From assembly GCA_033032175.1 (NCBI GenBank), contig CM065323.1, positions 12,772,001 through 12,836,000 on the forward strand: a stretch of 64,000 bases of DNA. The letters are read 5' to 3'. Position numbers and translations under genes: made by a program. The stretch comes from Saturnia japonica. Lineage: Eukaryota > Arthropoda > Insecta > Lepidoptera > Saturniidae. How positions within the stretch are numbered: position 1 is the stretch's first letter; each line of letters starts with the position of its first letter. Below the pieces are notes generated by a model, which saw only the letters and a list, made by a program, of their open reading frames with translations, did no database searches and was not told where the DNA came from. Positions 11,826-21,852 of this stretch are shown here, piece by piece.

Positions 11826-12358
11826 TTATACCTACCTACTAATACTATTTAGGTATTACTCTAACAAAATATAAATAACCTACAAAACACTTCATATTAT
11901 GTTAGATTTTTTTTATCGTTATCGGTATTAACGTTATGTCCACTATCTCACCTGATCGTAAGTGATAATGTGACTCAAGACGGTAACACGTTAAAAATAT
12001 TAGAAGGCTGACTCTCAAATGTATGGCAAAGAAAGAAATAAATTATTATTAAAGTAAGATAAATTGAAATGTAGTTGATAAATCATTAATTTTGAAAGGA
12101 AATGTAATGATTTGTCGTACCTACCCTACTCAGGGTCCATGTTTAAGAATGAATTATCATTTATGATCAAAATGTAGTTAAAGGTAATATACCTACATGA
12201 TTCCAAGTAAATAAATCATTGTCCAATTAAATTTGAAATTATAAACATCAGTTGAAAAATATATTAAAAATAATATCAAGCAAGCAAAACTATATTTTGT
12301 AAATCGATAAAATTATGTCGTTGCTTCCTCACACAGCCCTTGACCCCGTGTACAAGGG
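11826..12358. other. Intergenic stretch upstream of the lipase gene
   Basis: AT-rich. The part at 11937-12030 resembles 48280-48375 (phrases CTCACCTGATCGTAAGTGA and CTCAAATG), so it is an eroded interspersed repeat. The rest is unassigned and may hold lipase regulatory sequence. Confidence 0.45.
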
Positions 12359-12397
12359 GATAAATTACACTACTTACTTCGTATATCGGTCAGTTTG
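12359..12397 (+). promoter_or_regulatory. Putative lipase core promoter (TATA-like box and initiator)
   Basis: GATAAATT at 12359-12366 lies 31-33 bases before TCAGTTTG at 12390, whose TCAGT is the arthropod initiator consensus. A second TTCAGTC follows at 12399. Transcription from here would give a 5' UTR of about 50 nt before the ATG at 12445. Inferred from motif spacing only. Confidence 0.45.
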
Positions 12398-12444
12398 GTT
12401 CAGTCGATCTTACAGTTCAACGCGTCCGCTTCTGTTTAACAAAT

Positions 12445-13977
12445 ATGAAGACAAAATATTTTATTTTGTTGTTCACATTAATATTGTTTTGCGAGTACAG
12501 TGAATCAAGATACGTGTCATGGTTCCCGAACGTATTCGAAACATTCACGAACAAAACTGCACAATTAACAAACTACGTCAGGGAAAAAGGTAGGAACATA
12601 AGAAATTTTTACTTCCAAAACGTTCGCAACAAAATCACATCGTATTTCGGTGGTAGTAAAAATATTACTAAAATGTATGAAGACAATAAACAAGTGAGAA
12701 TAAAACGGAAGTTTGTTAATTATCTGGAAGAAGCTGAAGCTAGCGATAATACGATATTTAATACAATAGCGCCGGAGGAATCTAGTTATAAATGCTCTGA
12801 CGATCCAGCGAATCAAATGACTACGCCGCAATTACTAGCGCTGAATGGGTACGGAGCGGAAGCACACACTGTAATGACTCAAGATGGATACATCCTAACC
12901 ATACACAGAATACCATTCTCCAGGAACGCTACTACTAAAACACCACCTAGAAAAACTGTGTTACTCCATCACGGTCTTCTCGGTAGTTCCGCTGATTGGG
13001 TCTTAGCGGGACCTAAAAAATCTCTAGCTTACATCCTGTCTGAAGCCGGTTATGATGTTTGGCTTGCGAACGCTAGAGGAAATACTTACTCCCGAGCCCA
13101 TATTTCGAGGAATATAGATACGTTCGCTTTTTGGAATTTCACATTCCACGATATAAGTCAAAACGACTTGCCCGCTGTTATCGACTACATAATGGATGTA
13201 AAAGGATGGGACATTAAGATAAACTATATCGGACATTCCATGGGTACCACAGTATTGTTCGCTTTATTATCTACACAAACGGAATACAATAAGGTTTTAA
13301 GGGCTGGTTTTGCACTAGCCCCTGTCGCGTATATGACAGACATAAAGAGCCCAATACATTTACTTGCAAGATTTAGTGATAATATTGAATATATAATGAA
13401 GCTGCTAGGTGCAAATGAATTTCTACCGCAGAACGCTGTTTTACGTTGGCTAGCAAAACACGCCTGCGAAATAAATCATTACGAGGAGGAGATATGTGAG
13501 AATTCGTTATTTGTTCTATGCGGATACGATGATAAACAATTCAACAGGTCGCTGTTGCCGATTATATTGGGACATCTTCCCGCGGGTGCGTCGACAAAGA
13601 CTTTAATTCACTACGCGCAGGAAATTAGAAATGTTGGAAAGTTTCAACAATTCGATTACGGTCCCGAAGGTAACATTCGACAGTATGGAAAGGCATATCC
13701 TCCTGAATATCCACTTCACAAAATCACATTACCCATTGGTTTATTGAGCGCTGAAAATGACTGGCTTGCGAGTGATACCGACGTAAACAATTTGTATGTT
13801 CAGTTATTGAATCCAATAGAGCATTACATAGTGCCTTTGAAGGAGTTTAATCATATAGACTTCTTGTGGGCAAGAGACGCGCCTACTCTAGTTTATGCGA
13901 AATTGTTGCAAATGTTAGAAGAAGGCGTAAGTGATCCATATTTTTATTCAAACATTGATCGGGTAATAAGCGTGTAA
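12445..13977 (+). CDS. Secreted acid-lipase-like alpha/beta hydrolase
   Basis: A 510-residue intronless gene for a neutral/acid lipase of the lysosomal-acid-lipase/gastric-lipase family, which hydrolyses triglycerides or cholesteryl esters. A signal peptide is evident (hydrophobic FILLFTLILF, cleavage near residue 21). The lipase region begins about residue 116 with TTPQLLALNGYGAEAHTV and QDGYILTIHRIP; the oxyanion segment LLHHGLLGSSADW is at 173-185; the nucleophile is S265 in GHSMG; the catalytic acid is probably D439 in SAENDWLAS; the histidine is H470 in FNHIDFLW. N-glycosylation sequons occur. Between signal and lipase domain is an unusual extension of about 95 residues with a basic RIKRK cluster near 85-89, possibly a propeptide site. 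Human relatives are about 400 residues. ATTAAA follows at about 14038. Midgut digestion or fat-body storage are both plausible. Confidence 0.93.
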   Translation: MKTKYFILLFTLILFCEYSESRYVSWFPNVFETFTNKTAQLTNYVREKGRNIRNFYFQNVRNKITSYFGGSKNITKMYEDNKQVRIKRKFVNYLEEAEASDNTIFNTIAPEESSYKCSDDPANQMTTPQLLALNGYGAEAHTVMTQDGYILTIHRIPFSRNATTKTPPRKTVLLHHGLLGSSADWVLAGPKKSLAYILSEAGYDVWLANARGNTYSRAHISRNIDTFAFWNFTFHDISQNDLPAVIDYIMDVKGWDIKINYIGHSMGTTVLFALLSTQTEYNKVLRAGFALAPVAYMTDIKSPIHLLARFSDNIEYIMKLLGANEFLPQNAVLRWLAKHACEINHYEEEICENSLFVLCGYDDKQFNRSLLPIILGHLPAGASTKTLIHYAQEIRNVGKFQQFDYGPEGNIRQYGKAYPPEYPLHKITLPIGLLSAENDWLASDTDVNNLYVQLLNPIEHYIVPLKEFNHIDFLWARDAPTLVYAKLLQMLEEGVSDPYFYSNIDRVISV

Positions 13978-14509
13978 TATGATAATATGTATACAATTAG
14001 CAAGTTTAACATAATTATGTATTAGCTAATGTAATAATTAAAAAGTCATTTGAAAGTAAATTAAATAGCATTTATTTTTCATAACATAATTATTTCCAAA
14101 AAATGATTTTTTATGGAGTTTAGACAGCCATTTTAAAGTAATTACTTGTTTTTCAATAGCTGACAGCGCAGAACAAACGTTCTGACCTTTCCAATGGTCA
14201 ACATCTTGATCACAGCGCTGCCTGGCGGTGCCTATCTAGATTTTTTTCGAGTTAACAAACAGAATGAACGACCAAACCGAAATAAGAATTACCTAGGTAT
14301 GTCGATCATTTATGCAAGAGTTATGGTCTTAAAACATAGTTTATAAAAATGTAACAGAAACAGCAATTTCAGTTATTCTGAGAAAATGTTTAAATTTTAC
14401 TTTCTCAAAAAACCTTATTCGGATTACTACTAACGTTTTAAAAAATAATTAGCCAAAACGGTTCATTCGTTCTCATGACGTTGCGCTTACGCATTAAACT
14501 TATTATACC

Positions 14510-14793
14510 TTAGAATAACTGCCTAGTTAGCCTAGTGGTCGTAAGCGCGACTGCTATAAGCGAGGTCCAGGGTTCGAATCCCAGGTCGAGCAAAGTGTTA
14601 TTGGGTTTTTATATCAAATTCTCAGTAGCAGCTCGAATTTGGTTTCGTGCCCGATCAATGGCAATAGGCTCGCCCCCTATTACATGGGACCTAAAAACAT
14701 ACTTGGCGAAATGTGGGTGTACAAATGTACACCTCTGCCTAACCCTTCGGGGAGTACAGGCGTGATGGTATGTTATGTTATGTTTTAGAATAA
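14510..14793 (+). mobile_element. tRNA-derived SINE, family A, complete with 9-bp target duplication
   Basis: The element is 14519-14784, flanked by the direct repeat TTAGAATAA (14510-14518 and 14785-14793). The head contains box A-like TAGCCTAGTGGTCGTAAG and box B GGTTCGAATCC, the internal polymerase III promoter. The body ends in GGCGTGATGGTATG followed by TTATG repeats. This is the reference copy of a family also present at 10743-10998 (-), 17369-17590 (-), 53293-53487 (+, headless), 61965-62210 (-) and 63173-63430 (+). It has no coding capacity and would be mobilised by a LINE. Confidence 0.92.
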
Positions 14794-14799
14794 AGTGGA

Positions 14800-15005
14800 G
14801 GTGTTTTAATTGTTTGTTAAAGCACGCTAATCTCTGGAACTACCAGTCGGATTCGAAAAATACTTTTTGAATATTATTAGCCAGACTAATGAAGAATAGT
14901 ATAGGCTACAACTCTCAGCTAGCATTAAACAATGTTTTTTTTATAAATTAAGTGGGAAGTGAAAGCCTTCCCGAACTGTTTTCTCCGCGTGCGTTGGAGT
15001 TACGG
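14800..15005. repeat. Interspersed repeat shared with the 19.4/21.9-kb duplication
   Basis: The phrases GGCTACAACTCTCAGCTAGC and GAAGCCTTCCCGAACTG are the reverse complement of sequence at 19990-20105. The start (CTAATCTCTGGAACTACCAG) also matches 41786-41830. It is probably interior sequence of a non-autonomous Helitron-like family. Confidence 0.55.
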
Positions 15006-15597
15006 TTAATTATACGTAAATACAATGTTTTAGAAAAATATTAGTCTCTAGTATGTCTAAAAAAATGTCCGTGATAGCATATACCTATCTCTTATCCATT
15101 GGCTACAATAAGGTATTATGTGTGACGATATACCATACACAAATAGATATTTAACACCCAGACATACAACTGACAATTATACTCATCGAACACGCGACTT
15201 CTCAGCTCAATAGTAGGGCTTACTATTACACTGTGCCACGAGGCGTGTCACAATATTCAACTGTATTTTAATTTTTTAAATAAATTTGATAGTTGTTCGT
15301 AACTTTAGGTAACAAAAGATTTGCTACCTCTAAACTAACCTATATATAACAATAAATGAATATATAACAATAAAATATATTAATAAAACAACAAGATTTT
15401 AATCCATCTTGAACCATATATAGTTTCGAAGAAAATGTTATGATTCCCAAATTGACCGACCGGTTGATAAACACAATTTGGCCTTTGCATTAATTATCTA
15501 TGTCATTAACGCATAGACAAACTATAAACAAACTTACAAAAACAAACATTAGAACAATACAAAGAAAGCGTAAATATTATCATTCATTTATATAAAC
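15006..15597. other. AT-rich stretch without a gene
   Basis: I see no exon, TE domain or inverted ends in this interval. Confidence 0.4.
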
Positions 15598-15655
15598 TAG
15601 CCGTGCTCCACGTTTCACTCGTGTTAAATTTATTCGAGCAACAAGGTAAGCGTGT
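15598..15655 (-). mobile_element. Helitron right-end fragment, reverse orientation
   Basis: CTAGCCGTGCTCCACG followed by TTTCACTCGTGTTAA is the reverse complement of the Helitron 3' end ...CGTGGGGCACAGCTAG, as at 63851 and 58016. The interior soon diverges. Confidence 0.5.
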
Positions 15656-15980
15656 TAGCTTTGTTCTTACTTACAGTACTCACCTATAAATATCTTTCTA
15701 GACTGTTTAACGTTCACAGTGACTGATCAGTAAATAATCTTTAACCGGCTTCTATATCGGCTGTTTTCAATAACCTGTCTATCCGTTGTTTCATTATCTA
15801 AAGATAGATAAATATAACCTTTTTCTTTACTTTTTTTAAATAACCTATCAATGGATAGTTTTTCATATCTACATAGTATAATATATCCTTAATATATAGC
15901 ATGAATAAATAAGAGGGAATCGAGGATAGTAAACTCAGATATGTTATTGAAAACAGCCGTTAATCTTCTTCTTACTTATG

Positions 15981-16160
15981 ACAAGCTTCGTGGCGCAGTG
16001 GTAGTAAGCTCCTACTATTGAACCGAGATCGCGAGAGGTCGCAGATTCGATCACCGCTCGCGAATAACATTTGTGTGACGAGCTTAATTTTCAATTGTAT
16101 ATCTGTTTGTTAAATATCTATTATATATATGTATATCAGCTGTTTAGTTTCCACAGTACA
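15981..16160 (+). mobile_element. tRNA-derived SINE, family B
   Basis: Box A-like GTGGCGCAGTGGTAGTAAG and a degenerate box B (GCAGATTCGATCACC) are about 40 bp apart, followed by a tail beginning AACATTTGTGTGACGAGC. A more eroded relative is at 55761-55880 (ATGGCGCAGTAATAGTAAG). The tRNA half does not fold as a clean tRNA because the acceptor arms do not pair, so I call a SINE rather than a tRNA gene. Confidence 0.65.
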
Positions 16161-17368
16161 TACATACAACACTTTGGTTAGTTTGGAATTAAATGGTCGT
16201 GTGATGTGTGAAATTGTGTTCCATTATTTATATAAATCTAAATATTAATACGTGAGAAGAAAACTTTGTACTTCTTTTTAGCGTATTGCGTGTACGGAAG
16301 ACTGTGAGATTTGGCATTGTTAAAGTTTTTATGGAGGAGTGCAGAAAGCTATAATTTATTTTTAATAACTGTTACTAATATATTAAATTAAATAGATTAA
16401 TACTGTGAATCTTAAAACAACCATTGTCATTGAACTTAGATCCCCCAAAATATTGACATTATCACTAAATGAAGAGTGACAGCAAGTGATATAATATTCA
16501 TTGTTTAGGTTCATACTGCAAATGTCAAACAGAAAATATTCTATGATTAAAATGTCGCTGGTCGAATTTCGATTATTGGGCGACCGCTAGATAACAAGAC
16601 AAGTTTTGACAAAAAAGAAAACCAACTTCTATAATGTTGCATTTTAAATTCCCTGGCGATCTTCAAAGTCCAAGGTCCAATGCCCAATGCCAATGAAATT
16701 AAAACGGAACTACCCTTGAGGTATGGCCCTTTACAACGAAAAAAGAATCACCTAAATAGGTTTTTAAACAAAGAAGTTATGACTGAATATAAAAAAAAAC
16801 CAATCGAACTGATGTCATTTAAAAATTGATTTTGCTATGTATGTTCCATTTGGACTCCATAACGGCTCGAGCGATTTGATAAAATTTTCAGAAATCTTCT
16901 TATTAGCCCAGTGGGTGATGCTGTAGTTTGGTAGAGATGGGATCAATGCGGATCGGACTCCAAAACGGCACAGCAACACGCGGCCGCGTTTGTATTTGAG
17001 TATAAAATTTAAAAAAGATTTTTTCAAATATGACTTTTAGTTCCAGATATAATATTAACAGGTTTAAAACATGTTTGAAAATAATTTAATACATTCATGA
17101 AGTTAGCTCAAATATTAAAGGGATAGTAAATAAATGGGACATAAAACACAACACAAAAATAATAATATGATTTTGTTTATGAAACAGATATAAAATGCCT
17201 CATAAAGAAATTTATTTTATAGTTGTTAGTAATTATTCTGCTAACTCTTATTAGTTACCTATTGAGAAAATTGTAAGCAACCGATTAGACTTAAGACAAT
17301 ACTGTGTTGATAAATAAACTAGGACATGTCTATAAATATATGATTGAGGTTTGCCGTTGTGCGCATAC
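16161..17368. other. AT-rich stretch without a recognised gene
   Basis: Only short open frames. A small GC-richer patch at 16900-16990 has no match I can name. Confidence 0.4.
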
Positions 17369-17590
17369 CCATCATACCATCACACCTGTATTCTCCGAAG
17401 AGTTAGGCAGAGGTGTACTTATAATGTACACCCACAGTTCGCCGGGTATATTTTTAGATCCCATTTATTAGGGGTCGAGCCTATTGCCATTAATCGGGCA
17501 CGAAACCAAACTCCGAGCTGCTACTGAAAATTTCATAGGAAAAATCCAATAACACTTTGCTCGACCTGGGATTCAGGCTCACAAGGCATC
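17369..17590 (-). mobile_element. tRNA-derived SINE, family A, reverse copy, head damaged
   Basis: Minus-strand body matches 14600-14770: GGGCACGAAACCAAACTCC complement, the GGCAATAGGCTCG-like block and CAGGTGTGATGGTATG. The tRNA-like head is replaced by a fragment of the 146-bp MITE family (17590-17645), suggesting deletion or a later insertion. Confidence 0.75.
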
Positions 17591-17645
17591 ACGCAAAAGC
17601 AGTTATTACAAGGCAGGTTGCGCGCTCGATCCTGCGGCCGTACCG
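17591..17645. mobile_element. Deleted relative of the 146-bp MITE
   Basis: AGCAGTTATTACAAGGCAGG followed closely by GCTCGATCCTGCGGCCGTAC resembles the left end and the middle of the element at 11405-11550 with the intervening part missing. Confidence 0.5.
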
Positions 17646-18137
17646 CTATAACTATCCGGTATCCAGCCTATCCGGCCTTGTTTTCACTATCCGGTATCCG
17701 GCCGGATTCCGGATAGTAAAATTCAAAATATTCTCATTATTTTACACAAGGAAAATTATACCACAATAGAGAGCAGTTTATTTTTATAATCGAACGTCAA
17801 AAATGTGTTTGTATTATTAATTAGATTAGTACTCAAAATTAACAAGTGGCAATTTGTGGTGAATGAATACCAAATTTTCCACATTTGTTGGTAAGAGGCG
17901 ACTCCGCTTGGCTTCGTGTACCAGACCAGCTTCTGGAAATAGCCTTTCGCTGTAAACGCTACTGCCAAGTGCTGAAAGACAAATTCTAGCAAACCTTGAC
18001 AACTGCGGGTTCTGATTCAAATTAACTGACAATGTAATAAACAAACGAACTGAGAAACAAACAAACTGATACATGCGATGACAGCTCCGGTCACATTGCT
18101 TGCCGAATATCCGGTATCCGGCCAAACACTATCCGTT
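17646..18137. mobile_element. Short hAT-derived element bounded by ATCCGGTATCCGG repeats
   Basis: ACTATCCGGTATCC-type units occur at 17651, 17686 and 18108, with the partial palindrome GGCCGGATTCCGGATAG near 17702. They bracket the transposase tail on the minus strand. I interpret the repeats as the subterminal binding-site arrays usual for hAT elements. Exact ends are not settled. Confidence 0.45.
17826..18125 (-). pseudogene. hAT transposase C-terminal dimerisation domain remnant
   Basis: A 99-codon minus-strand frame. Its last 60 or so residues hold the hAT C-terminal dimerisation signature: NPQLSRFARICLSALGSSVY, SERLFPEAGL, then KRSRLLPTNVENLVFIHHKL. The order (P-x-L-S-x-x-A, then S-x-x-S-E-R-x-F-x-x-A-G, then K-R-x-R-L-x-P-x-x-V-x-x-L-V-F-x-H) is typical of ZBED-like hAT proteins. 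The catalytic core is absent. Both flanks (17646-17720 and 18105-18137) carry repeated ATCCGGTATCCGGCC units, in one of which the frame begins, so the fragment sits between the ends of a short non-autonomous element. Confidence 0.75.
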
Positions 18138-18794
18138 TCATCTCTAGAAAAAACACTGAACTCGCGTTACCGCCACGCTCAGATACACACGATATAGATG
18201 CGTGTGTGTATTTTAAGTTATTAATACTTTGATAAAATTAAAAAATATTTCTTAACTAACCAAAATTAATATTACAAGTTTATGAAGCTAAGAGGTTTTT
18301 ACTTCTGATGTGCAGTCTCCTACGACTGATAGTTATTTTTTTGTTTCACTCCTTAGATACTTGGTCCGTAAAAAAATATCACGATATCTTCATTGAAAAA
18401 AAGTTGCGAATTTTTTGAGAATTACTCGTTCTTCTTTTGTGCACGCGAGCGAAGCCGCGGAAACAGTTAGTATATAATAACATTAATGATTCACTAATCG
18501 AATCAGTGATGCGTTTAGAATTAGGACGGCGAAATAAAATGTTTTATTACAAAAATATGTACACACACACACACACATACGCTCACCCATTACTCAAAAA
18601 ACAACGTTTTAAAATACATTCATACAAACATATTGTCATTGTTAGGTATAATTTTATGTACTACTTCTTAATTGGCACTTAAAACTATATGATTATTATT
18701 TTGCAACTCCTAAAATGTGCTGCGAAATTTGTTTAACATAAATAATTGTATTTATCTTTTTTTTTATTTTGGCTGTCTGCCTATGTAGGCATTG
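18138..18794. other. AT-rich stretch; microsatellite near 18558
   Basis: An (AC)n run at about 18558-18578 is the only clear feature. No exon or TE domain is visible. Confidence 0.4.
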
Positions 18795-19321
18795 TCTAAT
18801 ATACAATTAATAAAATTGAAGTGTCTGTTTATAATGTCCAAATAACAGTTCTTTACTAAATGCCTTATGAAAGTATATACGATACCTAGAACAAAAAGCC
18901 CATTTTTAAAATTATTGTCTGTCTGTCTGACTGTTAGTTCCGAGTAATCTCCGAAACGGTTGGACCTAGTTTGATGGGACTTACAATAGTAGATAGCTGA
19001 TGTTATTAGGAATAACTTAGGTTACTTTTATTTTAGAAAAGAATGAGTGATCGGCGCAAATTAAAAATCTGATCACAGTGAATTAATTCCGGCGCTTAAA
19101 TGGCTTACGTTGAGTAAACTATAAGAGATATATCAAATTAATGTACTAAATAATTGTAGATATTGAAAATACCTACAAAAAAGGCAGCTAGAGCATATAT
19201 CTATCTTCTAAGGATCACCCACAATAAGCATATAACCGGAAGCTGGAGTAGCACGATTCACGCGTATGCCCGATCGACGGCGTTCTGTGGCCCACGCGAA
19301 CGAAGTCGCGAGCACAGCTAA
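18795..19321 (+). mobile_element. Non-autonomous Helitron, family 1, full length
   Basis: Starts TCTAATATACAATTAATAAA and ends GTCGCGAGCACAGCTAA (CTAA, a legal CTRR terminus), followed by T. The interior contains TCTCCGAAACGGTTGGACC. Related copies: 8118 (left end), 10397-10640 (partial), 21567-21852 (left part), 49396-49905 (full). No coding capacity; a Rep/helicase from another element would move it. The left flank base is G rather than the usual A. Confidence 0.75.
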
Positions 19322-19420
19322 TTATTTTATAAAATAAACATACGAGCGATATCGGAGGCCTTGGGTCTAGTCTAAATAAAGTTCTCTACTTATTGGAATA
19401 ATTAACAAATAATTAGCAAA

Positions 19421-20393
19421 TAAAAAAAATTATATAGGGAATTCAGCTACGCTCGATGTCTTTGATATCTTGACTTTGGTATCTTGGTAAATCTAGAATA
19501 AAAAAACATTATCTACAAACACAATTGCATCCAAATCGTTACAGTGTTCCTTTGGAACCAGTTACTTATTATAAATACAAGAATGACTCAATTAATAATA
19601 TTAAATTACACAAAACGTGATAAGGTTTTACAAATTATTTGTTACATGCTAGTCTTCACAGTTTCACCTGTGTTAATTTTATACGAGAAACACCGCAACG
19701 CTAAACTATGTATCCAAATAACACGCTTTAAAGAGCAAAATTTAAATAAACTTCATAAAATTGCCTTTACGATGAAGTAACTTTTGTTCGTAATACCATG
19801 TCGAAAAAATGTTCATAAATCACTTTAAAACTTTTAACAATAATGTTTGTCACAAAATAGCATATTGTGGCTTATGTATAAGAGACAGGCATAATATGCT
19901 ATTGCGGATTTTTTTATGGATATACTCTGGATAAATATTTTTGTAGAACATTGTATTTACGTATCATTAATTAAACTTTACGCCAGAGCACGCGGATAAA
20001 GCAGTTCGGGAGGGCTTCCATCTCCGACTTACATAACAAAAATCAATATTTAAGGCTAGCTGAGAGTTGTAGCCTAATGTTAGGTAGCCTATACTATTCC
20101 TTGTGAGTCTGGCTTATCATATACAATAGTAGATTTCACAACAAGTGAAAAAACAGGGAATTTAATTCGAGGAACTGAGTTGGGTACCGAGAGCAGCGAA
20201 GGATTCTACACTCGGGATTCTAAAGTAGGACCGAGATTAATTTTTTTTTCACGAGTTATATAGGTATTCTACTTTTTACCATTGACTGCGAAAAAACTTT
20301 TTAGGCGGTGATTAATTGAGAGTGAAAATTCAAGGACACGTCAGGTTTAAGGTCATTTCGTTAGACGAGAGGGAAGTTAGATATAATATAGAG
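19421..20393 (+). repeat. Duplicated segment, copy 1 (973 bp)
   Basis: Nearly identical to 21853-22762, from TAAAAAAAATTATATAGG to GATATAATATAGAG. It contains a Helitron-like phrase (CACAGTTTCACCTGTGTTAA, also at 49090 and in variant form at 63870) and a block found inverted at 14800-15005. Copy 1 has about 65 bp that copy 2 lacks in its right half. Open frames in both are unlike known proteins. Confidence 0.85.
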
Positions 20394-20417
20394 TAATAAA
20401 GTGGGGTCGTGTGGTAA

Positions 20418-20868
20418 TAGGTTTACCACTTATTTTTGGAAGAAAAATAGTATATTTAAAAAAAAATTGCAAAAATATAGTACTTTTGGAAAATTAGGAA
20501 AAAATAATGTACACATTTGTCATTTGTTTGTCCAAAAAAGAGTGTATTGTTTACAGTGTTCATTTATGTGAGTTTTTTTTTCCACTAAAACTTTTAAATG
20601 CGTGAACAAATTTTAAAAAGAAAACCTCCGCAATCTATTTGAATACATGTAAAACTCAGACGAAAAGATTCTGTGGTCTATGAGACGTGATGCAAAATAT
20701 GCTTGTCAATATGAAAATAAATTTCCATGATAATTTGCCCTTGACAGTTGAATTAGCGATAAAAATATAGTATTTTTCGTACTATATTATTTTTCTATAA
20801 TTTATAGTACAATTGACTAAAATATAGTACCTACGATACTATATAATATAGTACGGGTGGCAACCCTA
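20418..20868. mobile_element. Non-autonomous hAT element, 451 bp, with 8-bp target duplication
   Basis: Left end TAGGTTTACCAC and right end (inverted) TAGGGTTGCCACC are imperfect terminal inverted repeats of the hAT type. The flanks are TGTGGTAA (20410-20417) and GGTGGTAA (20869-20876), an 8-bp duplication with one mismatch, the length expected for hAT. The subterminal regions are rich in ATAGTA/TACTAT units, which resemble multiple transposase-binding sites. No ORF of note. Confidence 0.8.
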
Positions 20869-20876
20869 GGTGGTAA

Positions 20877-21566
20877 GGGTCGCAACCACCATCCACATAG
20901 TTATAAACCCATTACAGATTTTCTTTTGGTTTGTCGCGCTAATGGAGCAGTCAGTGTAAATGTGGTAATGAAACGAGTTATAAAGAAAGAAAGACCCAAA
21001 CCGTATGACAACTGTTTTATGACCCCGTGGTGGCACAATATCACATTAAACGAAATCTACTGAAAAATGGTAATTTCTACTTAACATATTTTTATTCAAA
21101 ATAAACATCATAATCTTGAACTGTTAAGAGATTCATTTGATTGATAAGATTGTTAAGTCTTTATTTCATAAAGCTAGCTGCAATAATTTAAAAGTTATTG
21201 AAATTTTTGTTAACGACCCAATCGGGTCGCAAAGAATTCTCTTTGCAGCCCAATTTAGTATAAAAAGTATAGATTAGTATAAATATAGATTATACCTAAA
21301 TTTTATGTTATGATTCACATGTTTGTTGAACTTTCACCCATTTTGATAATAATGACTTGCCAACAACATTGGCTAACATCGGAAAATATAAAATAAACTG
21401 AAGATAATATTTGTTTGCGCTGAGTGAGTCATTGAATGAATAACTCATTCTAATGAACAAAGTTCTATTACAATAGATAAACTTTTTAGGTAGGAACCTA
21501 CTTACCTAACTTTTATGATTGTATGAAATGGCGTGCTACATAAGTCGTTTATATATAGTTGTGAAA
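20877..21566. other. Interval between the two duplicated segments; no gene seen
   Basis: Starts with a GC-moderate patch, GGGTCGCAACCACCATCC, adjoining the hAT element. A 68-codon open frame from 20857 crosses the hAT boundary and is not believable as a gene. The rest is AT-rich. Confidence 0.4.
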
Positions 21567-21852
21567 TCTATACATACAATTAATAAAAATGAAATGTCCG
21601 TTTGTAATGTCAAAATAACATTTTATTTTACTAAATACGTATATACGGTACACTAGTGTTTAAAATGTTCGTTTATCTGTTTTTTCCGGGTAATGTAATT
21701 GATATCTCAATTGCTCGACCCTAATTTGTCATATTTATACATAAATAATATTACCTACTTTTTCTGACTGATGATTAATCAACGCACTGGCCAATCCTTG
21801 TGTCCCGAAGTACTGGGTTAGGACCGTGAAAATTTGCACATGGGTTATTTTA
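21567..21852 (+). mobile_element. Helitron family-1 left part
   Basis: A flanking A (21566) is followed by TCTATACATACAATTAATAA, the family-1 left terminus. It continues for about 250 bp and is then cut where the second duplicated segment starts; no CTAG end is found. Confidence 0.65.

Noticed and set aside
14519..14600. tRNA gene from box A and box B
   Set aside because: The boxes belong to a SINE head: the acceptor stem does not pair and the sequence continues into the shared SINE body and tail with a target duplication.
18558..18578. CRISPR-like or functional repeat
   Set aside because: Simple AC microsatellite; this is eukaryotic DNA.
19544..19780. 78-residue ORF duplicated at 21976-22212
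   Set aside because: Its near-identity follows from the recent DNA duplication; substitutions alter residues freely and composition is that of Helitron-like non-coding DNA.
20857..21063. 68-residue ORF with many charged residues
   Set aside because: It begins inside the hAT terminal repeat and crosses the target duplication, so it is a chance frame.
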